Counted from the first letter of the stretch, positions 26,752 to 36,819 are shown. The stretch: DNA of 64,000 nt from Rothia mucilaginosa (GCF_901875305.1 NZ_CABFLY010000003.1:285171-349170); one strand, 5' to 3'. Translations and numbers: made by a program. The notes: generated from the sequence alone by a model not told the origin.

Positions 26752-28239
26752 CTACTCGGGTGCGTCCAGACGCTCTGCACATTCGGCGAGCGTTGCATCC
26801 TGAGAACCCGAAATCTGCAGGAGCAGGCGCATCAGCTGCGCGCCCTCGCGGCGAATCATCGGGAGCAGGGTCGCGCGCGGGGAAGCGGAGTAGAGCTCCA
26901 CGAGCACGCACACCGTGATTGCGGTGCACACCGCGAGATCCTCGGCGAGGTGTGCCTCGAGCGGAGCGTCGTCGAAGAGCGCGGAGTACAGCGCCGGCAG
27001 GGCCTTCTTGCGGTCCACCCGATAGCGCGGGTACTCCGGCGAGGAGGGGAAGCCCAGCATCGCCTCAACGAAGGGGAAGCCGCGGTGGTGCAGGCAGGTG
27101 CCTTCAGCATCAACGATGCGCGCCGGCGCGTCCTCGGCCGGGCCGATGAGCACGTTCTGCGGCGAAAAATCGCCCGAAGAGAGCATATACACCTTGCCAC
27201 GGTTGAGCTTGAACTGCTCAGGAACGGGCGGGCGCTTGGTGAAGAAGGGTTGCAGAACGCGGCGGAAGCGGAAGGAGAGCTCCTCCACTGCGGCGGGAAG
27301 AACGGGTGCGTCCTCATGTGCGGATGGGCTGGAGGCGGGGCTAGAGTCAGCATCGTGCTCGGGGGTGCGCGCCTCATCAGCCACACCGTACAGCTTCTTC
27401 AAACCGCGCTCGGCCAACCCCGGCGAGGCAATAGCGCCCGGGAACTGTGCCTTGCGGTCGGCACGCGCCAGGTTCAGGCGGTAGTCCTCCACCGCCTCAC
27501 CCATAATGCCGCTGGCGGCAAGGGAGCGGTACGCCTCAATGTAGTAGTTCAGCGCGTCCAGTGCCTGCTGTTCGGTGCCCTCCAGCAGGGCGTGGGCGAC
27601 CGAGTACTGCTCGCCCTCGGCGGTCCCTGCGCTGACATCCTCGAGCGCGATAACCCGCAGTTCGGCGTCGGCACCGTAGAACCGCGGGAAGAGCCCGGGC
27701 ACCTGCTCGTTGAGGGCCGGCAGACCGTAGCGTTCGCGCAGGTAGCCGAAACCGCCGGCGTTCTGCGTGGAATATTTGCGGCGGTAGCGCTTAAGAATCA
27801 TGGAGGAGGGCAGGGCCTCGGCGGCTTCCGCGGGGCCGGAATCCTCAAAGTTCACACGCACCACGACCGAGCGCATGCCAGTTCCCAGGATCCGTACGTT
27901 CGCAAGGTCGCGGCCGCCGGATTGCTCTAGGCCCCTCGCCCAGGCCAGCATGCGCGAGAGATTGCGGCGCATCGCGGCGGAGTCTGCGCTCGCTTGGGGC
28001 GGCACGGGGGTGTAGAGGGTGATGGCCTCCTGGATGAGGGCCTCGTCGAGGGCGTTGCCGGTAGGGTCGGCCTCGCCGCTAGGGGAGCGCTCGGCCTCGG
28101 GGGCGGCCCCCTCCGGGTTCAGCGCCTTGGGAGCCTCCGCCTGCTGCGCGGGGACATCGGAAGAGCCGGAAGAATCGTTCAGTGAAAAACGCGAAATGTC
28201 ACTACTAAGGGAAACCTGCATAGAGCCATTATCTCCCAT
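26752..28239 (-). CDS. Protein-kinase-like phosphotransferase (APH fold), substrate unknown
   Basis: A 495-aa reverse-strand gene head-to-head with miaB. A kinase-like fold is suggested by a nucleotide loop ILGTGMRSVVVRV near 116, a Lys in MILKRY near 147, a catalytic loop SGDFSPQN near 363 and a metal Asp in RIVDAEG near 384. The usual His of the HGDxxxxN motif is Ser, so phosphotransfer activity is not assured. The first ~90 residues and a stretch near 290-315 are low-complexity. The start may be the Met at 28239 or that at 28221 (MQVSLSS), which has GGGAGA upstream. Not a recognisable resistance gene. Confidence 0.75.
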   Translation of the reverse strand: MGDNGSMQVSLSSDISRFSLNDSSGSSDVPAQQAEAPKALNPEGAAPEAERSPSGEADPTGNALDEALIQEAITLYTPVPPQASADSAAMRRNLSRMLAWARGLEQSGGRDLANVRILGTGMRSVVVRVNFEDSGPAEAAEALPSSMILKRYRRKYSTQNAGGFGYLRERYGLPALNEQVPGLFPRFYGADAELRVIALEDVSAGTAEGEQYSVAHALLEGTEQQALDALNYYIEAYRSLAASGIMGEAVEDYRLNLARADRKAQFPGAIASPGLAERGLKKLYGVADEARTPEHDADSSPASSPSAHEDAPVLPAAVEELSFRFRRVLQPFFTKRPPVPEQFKLNRGKVYMLSSGDFSPQNVLIGPAEDAPARIVDAEGTCLHHRGFPFVEAMLGFPSSPEYPRYRVDRKKALPALYSALFDDAPLEAHLAEDLAVCTAITVCVLVELYSASPRATLLPMIRREGAQLMRLLLQISGSQDATLAECAERLDAPE

Positions 28240-28243
28240 CGGA

Positions 28244-28256
28244 TACCCTATAGGGC
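28244..28256 (+). promoter_or_regulatory. miaB -10 and palindrome in a 17-base divergent gap
   Basis: TACCCT (28244-28249) lies 7 bases before the miaB ATG, consistent with a leaderless mRNA. It overlaps the perfect palindrome CCCTATAGGG (28246-28255), which occupies most of the gap to the divergent gene and could bind a regulator or RNA polymerase from either side. Confidence 0.4.
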
Positions 28257-29771
28257 ATGACTTCGACCCTCAGCGATTCCGCCCAGACCACCGAAACCAG
28301 CCCCCGCACCTACGAAGTGCGCACTTTCGGCTGTCAGATGAACGTGCACGACTCCGAGCGAATGTCGGGTCTGCTTGAAGCCAACGGCTACGTTCGTGCT
28401 GAGGAGGGCGTCGAACCCGACCTGGTTGTTTTCAATACCTGCGCGGTGCGTGAAAATGCCGCCAACCGCCTCTACGGTAACCTCGGCCAGCTGGCCCCCG
28501 TCAAGCGCCGCCACAAGGGTATGCAGATTGCCGTGGGCGGCTGTCTGGCGCAGAAGGACCAGGACGCCATTATCAAGAAGGCACCCTGGGTGGACGTCGT
28601 GTTCGGTACCCACAACATCGGCTCCCTACCGACTCTGCTGGAGCGTGCCCGCCACAACCACGAGGCGCAGGCGGAGCTGCTCGAATCTCTCGAAGTTTTC
28701 CCCTCCACCCTGCCGACCAAACGTGATCACGTGTACTCCGGCTGGGTGTCTATCTCCGTGGGTTGCAACAACACCTGCACCTTCTGCATCGTGCCGTCCC
28801 TGCGCGGTAAGGAGAAGGACCGCCGCCCCGGCGACGTACTCGCCGAAGTTCAGGCGCTGGTCGACGACGGCGCTATCGAGGTGACCCTGCTGGGCCAGAA
28901 CGTGAACTCCTACGGCGTGGAGTTCGGCGACCGCCAGGCGTTCTCCAAGCTGCTGCGCGCCTGCGGTGAAATTGAGGGCCTGGAGCGCGTGCGCTTCACC
29001 TCCCCGCACCCGGCCATGTTTACCGACGACGTAATCGACGCGATGGCCGAAACCCCGAACGTCATGCCCGTGCTGCACATGCCGCTGCAGTCCGGCTCCG
29101 ACAAGGTGCTCAAGGACATGCGCCGTTCCTACCGCTCCAAGAAGTTCCTAAACATTCTGGACAAGGTGCGCGAGCGCATCCCGAACGCCGTGATCACCAC
29201 CGACATTATTGTGGGCTTCCCCGGCGAGACCGAAGAGGACTTCCAGGAGACTCTGAAAGTTGTGGAGCAGGCTCGTTTCTCCTCCGCATTCACCTTCCAG
29301 TACTCGATTCGTCCCGGCACCCCCGCGGCGACCATGGAGAACCAGATCCCGAAGGAGGTCGTGCAGGAACGCTACGAGCGTCTGATTGCCCTGCAGGACC
29401 GCATCGCCGGTGAAGAGAACCGCAAGCAGCTCGGTAAGACCGTTGAGCTGATGGTGGTTGCGGAGGCTGGTCGTAAGGCTGAGCAGACCCACCGCCTCTC
29501 GGGTCGTGGACCGGACCAGCGCCTCGTGCATTTCTCGGTGCCCGAAGGTTGCGAGACTCCCCGCCCCGGCGACATGGTGACCGTGCCTATTACCGAGGCT
29601 GGTTCCTTCCACCTGATTTCTGACCCGACCTCCGAGCAGTACCAGCTGCGCCGCACCCGCGCCGGTGACGCGTGGGACCGCTCCCAGGCTGACTCTTGCG
29701 GTACCGGCACCACCCAGGTGCCCGGTGCGCCGGTGGGTCTGGGCATGCCGACCATCGGTCTGCGCCCCTAA
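28257..29771 (+). CDS. miaB: tRNA-2-methylthio-N6-dimethylallyladenosine synthase
   Basis: A radical-SAM methylthiotransferase acting on A37 of tRNAs. The N-terminal MTTase domain has Cys in [15 protein letters not shown] and GGCLAQ; the radical-SAM motif CNNTCTFC is near 170; a C-terminal TRAM domain follows at about 375-450. 504 aa is typical. No ribosome-binding site precedes ATG 28257. miaA, which makes its substrate, follows 84 bases later. Confidence 0.96.
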   Translation: MTSTLSDSAQTTETSPRTYEVRTFGCQMNVHDSERMSGLLEANGYVRAEEGVEPDLVVFNTCAVRENAANRLYGNLGQLAPVKRRHKGMQIAVGGCLAQKDQDAIIKKAPWVDVVFGTHNIGSLPTLLERARHNHEAQAELLESLEVFPSTLPTKRDHVYSGWVSISVGCNNTCTFCIVPSLRGKEKDRRPGDVLAEVQALVDDGAIEVTLLGQNVNSYGVEFGDRQAFSKLLRACGEIEGLERVRFTSPHPAMFTDDVIDAMAETPNVMPVLHMPLQSGSDKVLKDMRRSYRSKKFLNILDKVRERIPNAVITTDIIVGFPGETEEDFQETLKVVEQARFSSAFTFQYSIRPGTPAATMENQIPKEVVQERYERLIALQDRIAGEENRKQLGKTVELMVVAEAGRKAEQTHRLSGRGPDQRLVHFSVPEGCETPRPGDMVTVPITEAGSFHLISDPTSEQYQLRRTRAGDAWDRSQADSCGTGTTQVPGAPVGLGMPTIGLRP

Positions 29772-29842
29772 AACCTATAACGAATCATGCGCCCTGTTCT
29801 TCGGGCCCTTATCCTCACCGCGAGTGGGGGTGAGGGAACCGG

Positions 29843-29855
29843 TAGAATGGGGCGC
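29843..29855 (+). promoter_or_regulatory. -10 element giving a leaderless miaA mRNA
   Basis: TAGAAT (29843-29848, five of six consensus bases) is exactly 7 bases before the miaA ATG, and no ribosome-binding site exists. This is the expected layout of a leaderless transcript. Confidence 0.5.
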
Positions 29856-30776
29856 ATGACTATCTCCGAAACTCTGCCCGTTATCGCTATTGTGGGCCCG
29901 ACCGGCACCGGTAAGAGCGCGCTCGCCATCGAGCTGGCTCTGCGCCTGAACGGCGAGTGCATTAACGCCGACTCCATGCAGTTCTACCGGGGCATGGATA
30001 TCGGTACTGCGAAGGTCACCGCTGAGGAGATGCGCGGCGTCCCGCACCACCTGCTGGACATTATGGATGTGCGGGATGAGGCGTCCGTGGCGGAGTTTCA
30101 GGAGCGTAGCCGTGAGCTGATTGAGCAGATTCGCGGCCGTGGCCGCTACCCGATTCTGGTGGGTGGTTCCGGCCTGTATGTGCGCGCCGCCCTCGATAAG
30201 TTGGAGTTCCCCGGAACGGATGCGCGGGTGCGTGAGCGCCTGGAGGAGCAGGCACGTACCGAGGGTATTGGTGTTCTGCATGCCCGCCTGGCGGAGGTAG
30301 ACCCGGAGTCGGCCGCGCGTGTGAAGGATGAGCGCCGCATTATTCGTGCCCTGGAGGTGTTCGAGGTGACGGGCCGCCCGTTCTCGGCGTTCATGCCGGT
30401 GCGCGAGTACGTGACTGAGAGTATTCAGATTGGTCTGGATATGGATCGTGCCCTGCTGCACGAGCGTTTGCACCGCCGCGTGGAGCTGATGCACGAGCAG
30501 GGTCTGCTCGATGAGATTCGCACCCTGAATACGCAGGGGTTGCAGGAGGGCAAGACCGCCTCCCGCGCGATTGGTTACGCGCAGTTCGCTCGCGCCTTTG
30601 AGGATGCGGACTACAGTGTGGAGCAGGCGATTGAGGATACGACGATTGCTACCCGCCAGTTTGCGCGCCGCCAGCTAACCTGGTTCCGTGCGGACCCGCG
30701 TGTGCACTGGCTGGATGCGCTCTCACCCACCCTTGCAGATGAGGCGGAAGCCATCATCCGAGGAAGTACCCGATAA
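29856..30776 (+). CDS. miaA: tRNA dimethylallyltransferase
   Basis: Transfers dimethylallyl to A37 of UNN-reading tRNAs. The P-loop GPTGTGKS is at residues 13-20, [17 protein letters not shown] at about 37-53 and the GGSGLYVRA region near 108. 306 aa. ATG at 29856 is chosen because conserved sequence begins right after it; the open frame extends 69 bases upstream without support. Confidence 0.96.
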   Translation: MTISETLPVIAIVGPTGTGKSALAIELALRLNGECINADSMQFYRGMDIGTAKVTAEEMRGVPHHLLDIMDVRDEASVAEFQERSRELIEQIRGRGRYPILVGGSGLYVRAALDKLEFPGTDARVRERLEEQARTEGIGVLHARLAEVDPESAARVKDERRIIRALEVFEVTGRPFSAFMPVREYVTESIQIGLDMDRALLHERLHRRVELMHEQGLLDEIRTLNTQGLQEGKTASRAIGYAQFARAFEDADYSVEQAIEDTTIATRQFARRQLTWFRADPRVHWLDALSPTLADEAEAIIRGSTR

Positions 30777-30872
30777 GCCACAATAACGAGCTGTAGCCAA
30801 ACAGATACCCCTTCGAACCGGTCGTCGCGGTAAAATCATAGACGGACTGGTCACCAACTTTAAGGACAGCAT

Positions 30873-31808
30873 ATGAGCGAGAACCCTTCCATCTGGGGCG
30901 AGCTGGCAGGCCTAACCCTCACCAAAGGTCACGGCACCGGTAACGATTTCGTCTTCGTGACGGACGAAAACGCAGAGATTGCCCTCACCCCCGAGCTGGT
31001 CGCCCGCGCCTGCGACCGCCACTTCGGCATCGGCGCGGACGGCTTCATTCGCGCTGCCCACAGCACCGCCTCCCGCGCGGGTCAGAAGCTGCTCGAGGAA
31101 TACCCCGACGCTGTGTGGTTCATGGACTACCGCAACGGTGACGGCTCTATCGCAGAGATGTGCGGCAACGGCGTGCGAGCCTTCGTGGAGTACCTGCGCA
31201 CCGAGGGTCTGATTGAGCTTGAGATTGGCCAGACCGTGCAGATTGGTACCCGCGCCGGTGTGAAGACCGTCGCCCGTACCGAAGAGGGCTACGCGATTGA
31301 TATGGGCCCGTGGAGCTTCATTCACGGTGACGCCGCCCGTGAGGGAGGCGAGGACTGCCTGGTGTCTGCACGTGGCCTGAAGACTCCGCGTGCTGGCCTG
31401 TCCATCTCGATGGGTAACCCGCACACCGTGGTCATGCTCGGCTCCGAGGGCAAGCTGGACGGCCTGGACCTGCACAGCCAGCCGCAGGTCAACCCCGTGC
31501 CCGCAGATGGCACGAACGTTGAGTTTGTGGTGCCGGCTGATCTTGATAACGATGGTGGTTCACATGTTGGTGCTATCCGTATGCGCGTGCACGAACGCGG
31601 CGTGGGCGAGACCCTGTCGTGCGGTACCGGTGCGTGTGCTGCGGCTGCGGCGACCCGTTTCTGGGGCGGCGAGGAAGCACCGGACGAATGGCTCGTACAC
31701 GTGCCCGGCGGTACCCTCGCGGTGACTTTCGTGCTGGGCCCGGACGAGCTGGAGCATGTTGTCTTGGCTGGTCCGGCGCAGATGGTTGCGACCGTCGTAT
31801 TGCGATAA
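30873..31808 (+). CDS. dapF: Diaminopimelate epimerase
   Basis: Interconverts LL- and meso-diaminopimelate for lysine and peptidoglycan. Both catalytic cysteines are visible: MCGNG near 94 and SCGTGA near 250. GHGTGNDFV near 20 and NGDGS near 86 are also diagnostic. The 311-aa length is normal. ATG at 30873 follows AAGGACAG at about 30861. The miaB-miaA-dapF-hflX order is an actinobacterial signature, here with a reverse-strand methyltransferase between the last two. Confidence 0.97.
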   Translation: MSENPSIWGELAGLTLTKGHGTGNDFVFVTDENAEIALTPELVARACDRHFGIGADGFIRAAHSTASRAGQKLLEEYPDAVWFMDYRNGDGSIAEMCGNGVRAFVEYLRTEGLIELEIGQTVQIGTRAGVKTVARTEEGYAIDMGPWSFIHGDAAREGGEDCLVSARGLKTPRAGLSISMGNPHTVVMLGSEGKLDGLDLHSQPQVNPVPADGTNVEFVVPADLDNDGGSHVGAIRMRVHERGVGETLSCGTGACAAAAATRFWGGEEAPDEWLVHVPGGTLAVTFVLGPDELEHVVLAGPAQMVATVVLR

Positions 31809-31839
31809 CGAACAGTCCTAGACCAGAGATTTTATAGAC

Positions 31840-31891
31840 AAAAGCGGCGGGTGTTTTCTGACAACACATTCAGAAAACACCCGCCGCTTTT
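31840..31891. terminator. Bidirectional terminator between dapF and the methyltransferase
   Basis: AAAAGCGGCGGGTGTTTTCTG pairs perfectly with its complement on the right (ending CGCTTTT), around a loop of about 9 bases. Confidence 0.92.
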
Positions 31892-31919
31892 ATGTTTTTA
31901 GCAATCTGCGCTACAGGTT

Positions 31920-32543
31920 TTAGTCCTCGTAGCGGTGCACCTGCAGAATACGGAAGCCCTTCGAGGTCGCATATCGCGACACCTCAAACTCGCCTGGGTA
32001 CAGCTCGTCCAGCTTCGCATCCAGCCACTTCTGCAGTGAGTCGGAGCCGAGGTTCTTCTGCACCACCAGGTATGCCTCCCCCTCGGGGGCCAGGCGTGGC
32101 AACCAGGTCAGCAGAATCTCGTGTAGAACCTCCTTGCCCACGCGAATTGGCGGATTCGACCAGATGGTGTCGAAGCGCAACTCGGGGTCGACTGAGTCGG
32201 GGGTTCCCACGGTGACGTTCGGTAGTCCGAGTGCAGCGGCGTTGCGCTTGGTCAGGCTGATGGAGCGGGAGTTGACGTCCACGGCGTGCACCTGAGCCTG
32301 CGGGGCGAGCATCGCCAGGGTCAGGGTGATGGGGCCCCAACCGCAGCCGATATCAAGGAGGCGCTCGCCGCGGGGTTCGGGCGCCTCCTGAAGCAGGATG
32401 GCCGTGCCCTTATCGATGCCGGAGGGGCTGAAGATGCCGTTGGCGGTGGTGACGGTGACCATGCGGCCTACCAGCTCCACCTGCACGGGGCGGGGCTTGA
32501 ACTCCGTCTCGGGGATCTCAGAAAAGTAATGCTGCTCGCTCAT
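31920..32543 (-). CDS. Class I SAM-dependent methyltransferase, RsmC/RlmG-like
   Basis: Probable rRNA guanine-N2 methyltransferase. SAM motif I LLDIGCGWGPIT is near 62, with the VDVN acidic motif II about 25 residues later. WSNPPIRVG near 128 carries the NPP(Y/I) motif of amino-group methyltransferases. 207 aa, i.e. only the catalytic half of the two-domain RsmC. The frame is open to 32783, but the Met at 32543 (MSEQHYF) begins the conserved part, with TACACT 7 bases upstream on the reverse strand (32551-32556), suggesting a leaderless mRNA. Confidence 0.87.
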   Translation of the reverse strand: MSEQHYFSEIPETEFKPRPVQVELVGRMVTVTTANGIFSPSGIDKGTAILLQEAPEPRGERLLDIGCGWGPITLTLAMLAPQAQVHAVDVNSRSISLTKRNAAALGLPNVTVGTPDSVDPELRFDTIWSNPPIRVGKEVLHEILLTWLPRLAPEGEAYLVVQKNLGSDSLQKWLDAKLDELYPGEFEVSRYATSKGFRILQVHRYED

Positions 32544-32700
32544 GCTATCCAGTGTACCGGGCGGCCCGCGCCCTCCGGCTTCCGGGGCCGAACGGCGCCC
32601 CGATCCTGCCTGACGCTCATGGCCCGCACACCGCCGTGCCCGCCTGCACGCCCTGAGCGCACAGGTGACCAAACCCCCTACCCGAGCGGGGCAACGGCGG

Positions 32701-32715
32701 TATAATGGAAGGCGT
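32701..32715 (+). promoter_or_regulatory. hflX -10 element, near-leaderless
   Basis: A perfect TATAAT (32701-32706) lies 9 bases before the hflX ATG at 32716, leaving no room for a ribosome-binding site. Confidence 0.55.
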
Positions 32716-34395
32716 ATGACTTCTAAGAATAATTCCGTATCCGAGGCCGAGAAGCTGCCGAGCGACGAGCAGCTGCGCCGCACCGTGGACCGCGTTCTGG
32801 GCCGCTCCCAGTCCGCCTCCTCACTGATTACCTACGATGCCGCGGGCACCGCGCATCACGAGACCGCGCCGACGCGCGGTAGCCACCGCGTGCTCGACAC
32901 CCGCGCGCGTGAAATTTCCGATGTTCAGCGCGAGCACTCCGAGTTCGATGGAGACCAGGAAGACCTCGCCGAGCGCCGCGCCCTGCGCCGAGTAGCTAAC
33001 CTCTCCACCGAGCTGGAGGACGTGACCGAGGTCGAGTACCGCCAGCTACGCCTGGAGCGCGTGGTGCTGGCTGGCCTGTGGACCGAAGGCACCGTCGAGG
33101 ATGCCGAGAACTCCCTGCGTGAGCTGGCCGCGCTGGCCGAGACCGCAGGCTCCGAGGTACTGGACGGCCTAGTTCAGCGCCGCCTCAAGCCCGATCCGGG
33201 CACCTTCCTCGGCTCCGGCAAGGCCCTGGAACTCAAGGATATCGTGGAGGCCACCGGCGCCGACACCGTGATTGTCGACTCCGAGCTGGCTCCCTCTCAG
33301 CGTCGTGCCCTCGAAGACATTGTGAAAGTCAAGGTCATTGACCGCACCGCCCTGATTCTCGACATCTTCGCTCAGCACGCTAAGTCCCGCGAAGGTAAGG
33401 CACAGGTTGAACTGGCTCAGCTGGAGTACATGTTGCCGCGTCTGCGTGGTTGGGGTGCGTCCCTGTCCCGTCAGGCCGGTGGCCGTGCCGCCTCCGGTGA
33501 AGGCATCGGCTCGCGTGGTCCCGGTGAAACCAAGATCGAGATGGACCGTCGCCGCCTGCGCGCCCGCATGGCCAAGCTCAAGCGTGAAATCGCCGCGATG
33601 GCTCCGGCCCGCGAGACGAAGCGCCTGAATCGCCGCCGCAACCGCGTGCCCTCGGTGGCTATTGCCGGTTACACGAACGCCGGTAAGTCCTCGCTGTTGA
33701 ACCGTCTGACCGATGCCGGCGTGCTCGTGGAGAATGCCCTGTTCGCAACCCTGGACCCGACCGTCCGTAAGGCGCAGACCCCCGACGGCATCGGCTATAC
33801 CCTCTCCGACACGGTGGGCTTCGTGCGTTCGCTGCCGACCCAGCTGGTTGAGGCGTTCCGCTCCACCCTGGAGGAGGTCGCGGACGCCGACGTGATCCTG
33901 CACGTGGTGGATGCTTCGCACCCCGACCCGGAGGGCCAGATTCGCGCGGTTCGCGAGGTCTTCGCCGAGGTGGATGCCCGCCACATCCCCGAAATCATTG
34001 TGCTGAATAAGGCGGACGCCGCCGACCCGTTCGTGCTGGAGCGGATGCGCCAGCGCGAGCCGGAGCACGTCATCGTGTCGGCGCGTACCGGCGAGGGCAT
34101 CGAGGAGCTTAAGCAGAAGATTGCGGACACGATTCCGCGCCCTTCGATTGAGGTCAAGCTGCTGATTCCTTACAACCACGGTGAGATTATTTCGCGCCTA
34201 CACGAGTGGGATGCCGAAATTAAGAGCACCGATTTCGTGTCGGACGGCACGTTCGTAGTTGCTCTGGTCCGTGAAGATGTCGCTTCGGATCTGGCCGAGT
34301 ACGTGCTGGAGGGCGACTTGCTGGAGGTCCTGGAAGAGGAGCTGGCTGAGGCCCGCGCCCTCACAGCCGAGGCCGATACCGCCGAGACTCACTAG
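32716..34395 (+). CDS. hflX: GTPase HflX
   Basis: A ribosome-binding GTPase that splits stalled or stressed 70S ribosomes. The N-terminal HflX domain ends in a glycine-rich linker (RQAGGRAASGEGIGSRGPGE near 255). The G domain has G1 GYTNAGKSS near 317, G3 DTVGF near 362, G4 NKAD near 435. 559 aa, longer than E. coli HflX because of an N-terminal extension common in actinobacteria. ATG at 32716 is chosen because a TATAAT lies 9 bases upstream; 51 bases of upstream open frame would precede the promoter. Confidence 0.95.
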   Translation: MTSKNNSVSEAEKLPSDEQLRRTVDRVLGRSQSASSLITYDAAGTAHHETAPTRGSHRVLDTRAREISDVQREHSEFDGDQEDLAERRALRRVANLSTELEDVTEVEYRQLRLERVVLAGLWTEGTVEDAENSLRELAALAETAGSEVLDGLVQRRLKPDPGTFLGSGKALELKDIVEATGADTVIVDSELAPSQRRALEDIVKVKVIDRTALILDIFAQHAKSREGKAQVELAQLEYMLPRLRGWGASLSRQAGGRAASGEGIGSRGPGETKIEMDRRRLRARMAKLKREIAAMAPARETKRLNRRRNRVPSVAIAGYTNAGKSSLLNRLTDAGVLVENALFATLDPTVRKAQTPDGIGYTLSDTVGFVRSLPTQLVEAFRSTLEEVADADVILHVVDASHPDPEGQIRAVREVFAEVDARHIPEIIVLNKADAADPFVLERMRQREPEHVIVSARTGEGIEELKQKIADTIPRPSIEVKLLIPYNHGEIISRLHEWDAEIKSTDFVSDGTFVVALVREDVASDLAEYVLEGDLLEVLEEELAEARALTAEADTAETH

Positions 34396-34407
34396 GAACC
34401 GGTCAAC

Positions 34408-36486
34408 GTGACGCAGAAGACGACGGGACGCACCAGCGCGCCCAAAAACACCTCCGGGGCCGCCCCAGAATCCATAACCGACAGTACCCGATTTACCGGG
34501 CAGGAGCTTGAGACCCTGCCCGGTGCGAAGGATGCCCTGAACCTGCTCGACGAGGTTGTGGAGGCCACCGGTGGGCAGAAACGTGAAGGCCAGCGCACCA
34601 TGGCGGCGCACGTGGCGCAGGCTCTTGAGCTGCAGCGTCACCTGCTGGTTCAGGCGGGTACCGGCACCGGTAAGTCTCTGGGCTATCTGGTCCCGGCCCT
34701 CGCACGTGTGGGGGAGTCCGACCAGCCGATTGTGGTAGCGACTGCGACCCTGGCCCTGCAGGCGCAGATCGTGAACCGCGACATCCCGCGTCTTTTGGAA
34801 GCGCTGGAGCCGCGCCCGGAATCTCAAGCGCAGGTGGCTCTGCTCAAGGGCCGCAATAACTACCTGTGCCTGCACAAGCTGGAGGGTGGCTACCCCGAAG
34901 ACGAGCCGGATGCCCTCTTCGACATGCCGTCTTCGACCTCCCGCGTGGGCGAGGAGGTCGTGCGCCTGCGCGAGTGGGCTGACCGCACTGAGACCGGTGA
35001 CCGCGACGAGCTCAAGCCCGGCGTGTCCGATCGCGCGTGGGCGCAAGTGTCGGTGAGCGCCGCCGAATGTCTGGGCCGCCGCTGCCCTCTGGTGGAGGAA
35101 TGCTTCAGCGAGATGGCGCGTAGCCGCGCCGCTGAGGCTGACATTGTCATCACGAACCACGCCCTGCTGGCAATTAACGCTTTCGAAGGCATGAAGGTTC
35201 TGCCCGAACATGAGACCGTCATTATTGACGAGGCCCACGAGCTGGTGGACCGCGTGACTGGTGCGGTTTCCGGATCGCTGACCGTTGCGATGGTTCACCG
35301 CGCCGCCCGAGGTGTGAAGAAACATTCTAGGGCCGACTCCGGCGCCCTGGAGATGGCCGCCGGAACCCTGGAAACCGCGCTGGAGGGCCTGCCTGAGGGC
35401 CTGTTGAAGGGCTTGGATGGTCGCCTGCTTACGGCCCTGTCCGCTGTGAACGATGCGGCCCGCGCCGCACTTTCCGACACGAAACCGGACGGCCAAGAAG
35501 TTGACGCAGGCCTGCAGATGGCCCGTTCCCGTGTTTCGGAGGTGCACGAGGTGAGCAACCGCATCCTGGAAGCCTCGGCTGAGCAGGATGTGCTGTGGGT
35601 TTCGCGTCAGGGCGGTTGGGAGAACGGCCGCTACGTGGCTGCCTCCGATACCGACCCGGCAACCCTGAATATCGCCCCGCTAAGCGTTGGCCTGCAGCTG
35701 CGCGACGGCTTGTTCGCCGACCGCACCGTGATCCTAACGAGCGCGACCCTGACAGTGGGTGATTCCTTCGACGTTGCCGCCAGTGCCCTCGGTTTGCAGG
35801 GGGAGGGCGCTCCCCGCTGGACGAGCATCGACGTGGGCTCGCCCTTCGACTACCGCAAGCAGGGCATCATGTACGTTGCTGGGGACCTGAAGCCTCCGGG
35901 ATTTGGCGTGCACGAGGGCCAGCTGGAGCGACTTCGCGAGCTGTGTGAAGCGTCAGAAGGTGGCGCCCTCGGCCTGTTCTCCTCGAAGCGCGCCGCCGAG
36001 CGCGCCGCCGAGTACATGCGTGAGCACAGTGACCTGAACATTCTTCTGCAGGGTGAGTCTTCGCTGAAGGCCCTCGTGGAGGAGTTTAGCGAGGACGTCG
36101 ACTCGTGCCTGTTCGGCACGATGAGCCTGTGGCAAGGTGTGGATGTCCCCGGCGATTCCTGTCGCCTGGTGGTGATGGACCGCATCCCGTTCCCACGCCC
36201 GGATGACCCGATTGCGCAGGCTCGTACAGAGTCGGTGAACCGTCACCGCGGCAACGGCTTCATGGCCGTCTCGGCGCATCACGCGGCTATCCGCATGGCG
36301 CAGGGCGCGGGTCGCCTGATTCGTTCGGTAGACGACCGCGGGGTTGTGGCGGTTCTGGATTCGCGACTTGCGACGAAGCGCTACGGTGGCTACCTGATGA
36401 AGGCTATGCCGCCGATGTGGCCCACTCAGAATAAGCAGGCCGTGGTGGGGGCGCTGGCCCGCCTCTCGGAATCTATTGATAGATAG
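34408..36486 (+). CDS. ATP-dependent helicase, DinG/YoaA (XPD-like) type
   Basis: Superfamily 2 Fe-S helicase that unwinds damaged or structured DNA. Walker A AGTGTGKS is near 83-90 and DEAH near 274. Four cysteines that could bind the Fe-S cluster lie between about 153 and 231 (YLCLHK, then CLGRRCPLVEEC). The C-terminal motor has QGVDVPGD near 573 and QGAGRLIRS near 633. 692 aa. The GTG at 34408 is 12 bases after hflX, whose AGGA at the stop may serve it, so hflX-helicase form one operon. lexA lies just downstream on the other strand. Confidence 0.9.
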   Translation: MTQKTTGRTSAPKNTSGAAPESITDSTRFTGQELETLPGAKDALNLLDEVVEATGGQKREGQRTMAAHVAQALELQRHLLVQAGTGTGKSLGYLVPALARVGESDQPIVVATATLALQAQIVNRDIPRLLEALEPRPESQAQVALLKGRNNYLCLHKLEGGYPEDEPDALFDMPSSTSRVGEEVVRLREWADRTETGDRDELKPGVSDRAWAQVSVSAAECLGRRCPLVEECFSEMARSRAAEADIVITNHALLAINAFEGMKVLPEHETVIIDEAHELVDRVTGAVSGSLTVAMVHRAARGVKKHSRADSGALEMAAGTLETALEGLPEGLLKGLDGRLLTALSAVNDAARAALSDTKPDGQEVDAGLQMARSRVSEVHEVSNRILEASAEQDVLWVSRQGGWENGRYVAASDTDPATLNIAPLSVGLQLRDGLFADRTVILTSATLTVGDSFDVAASALGLQGEGAPRWTSIDVGSPFDYRKQGIMYVAGDLKPPGFGVHEGQLERLRELCEASEGGALGLFSSKRAAERAAEYMREHSDLNILLQGESSLKALVEEFSEDVDSCLFGTMSLWQGVDVPGDSCRLVVMDRIPFPRPDDPIAQARTESVNRHRGNGFMAVSAHHAAIRMAQGAGRLIRSVDDRGVVAVLDSRLATKRYGGYLMKAMPPMWPTQNKQAVVGALARLSESIDR

Positions 36487-36819
36487 CCTCAACCCGACGT
36501 GTGCTGAGTGGGGGACTGTGCTTAGCGGATTCCCGTGTGCTGAGTGGCCGCGTCTTTCCCCACCGAGCGAGCTAAGCTAAGATCTCCATCAAGCTACGGG
36601 AAAAGCCGAAAGCCTCGGTAATCGCACGTTTGCGAGTGCCGGGGCTTTCTCTGTGCCAAGCAGGTTTATTCGTTGGCTTGGCCGTTAGGTTTTCCCGTTA
36701 GGGGATGCGGAAACGCTGAAACCTCGAAGGACGCGACCAGCACCTCGGGGTGCTGGGATCTCGGGAACTCGGGGTTGGGCGGCCGAATCCCCGTAATGCT
36801 TTTCGCGAAGAGCGGGGAA
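36487..36819. other. Convergent intergenic region between helicase gene and lexA
   Basis: 333 bases without a gene. It contains a direct repeat CGTGTGCTGAGTGG at about 36498 and 36534, a bidirectional terminator (36608-36650) and a hairpin CCAGCACC-TCGG-GGTGCTGG (36737-36756). Confidence 0.6.
36608..36650. terminator. Terminator between helicase gene and lexA
   Basis: GAAAGCC and GGCTTTC form the outer stem, with CGG/CCG and TCGC/GCGA pairs inside; T-rich sequence on the forward side and A-rich on the other. Confidence 0.7.

Noticed and set aside
26950..27930. Forward open frame of 326 codons over the kinase-like gene
   Set aside because: The reverse frame carries kinase-type motifs and is longer; the forward frame shows no domain and no ribosome-binding site.
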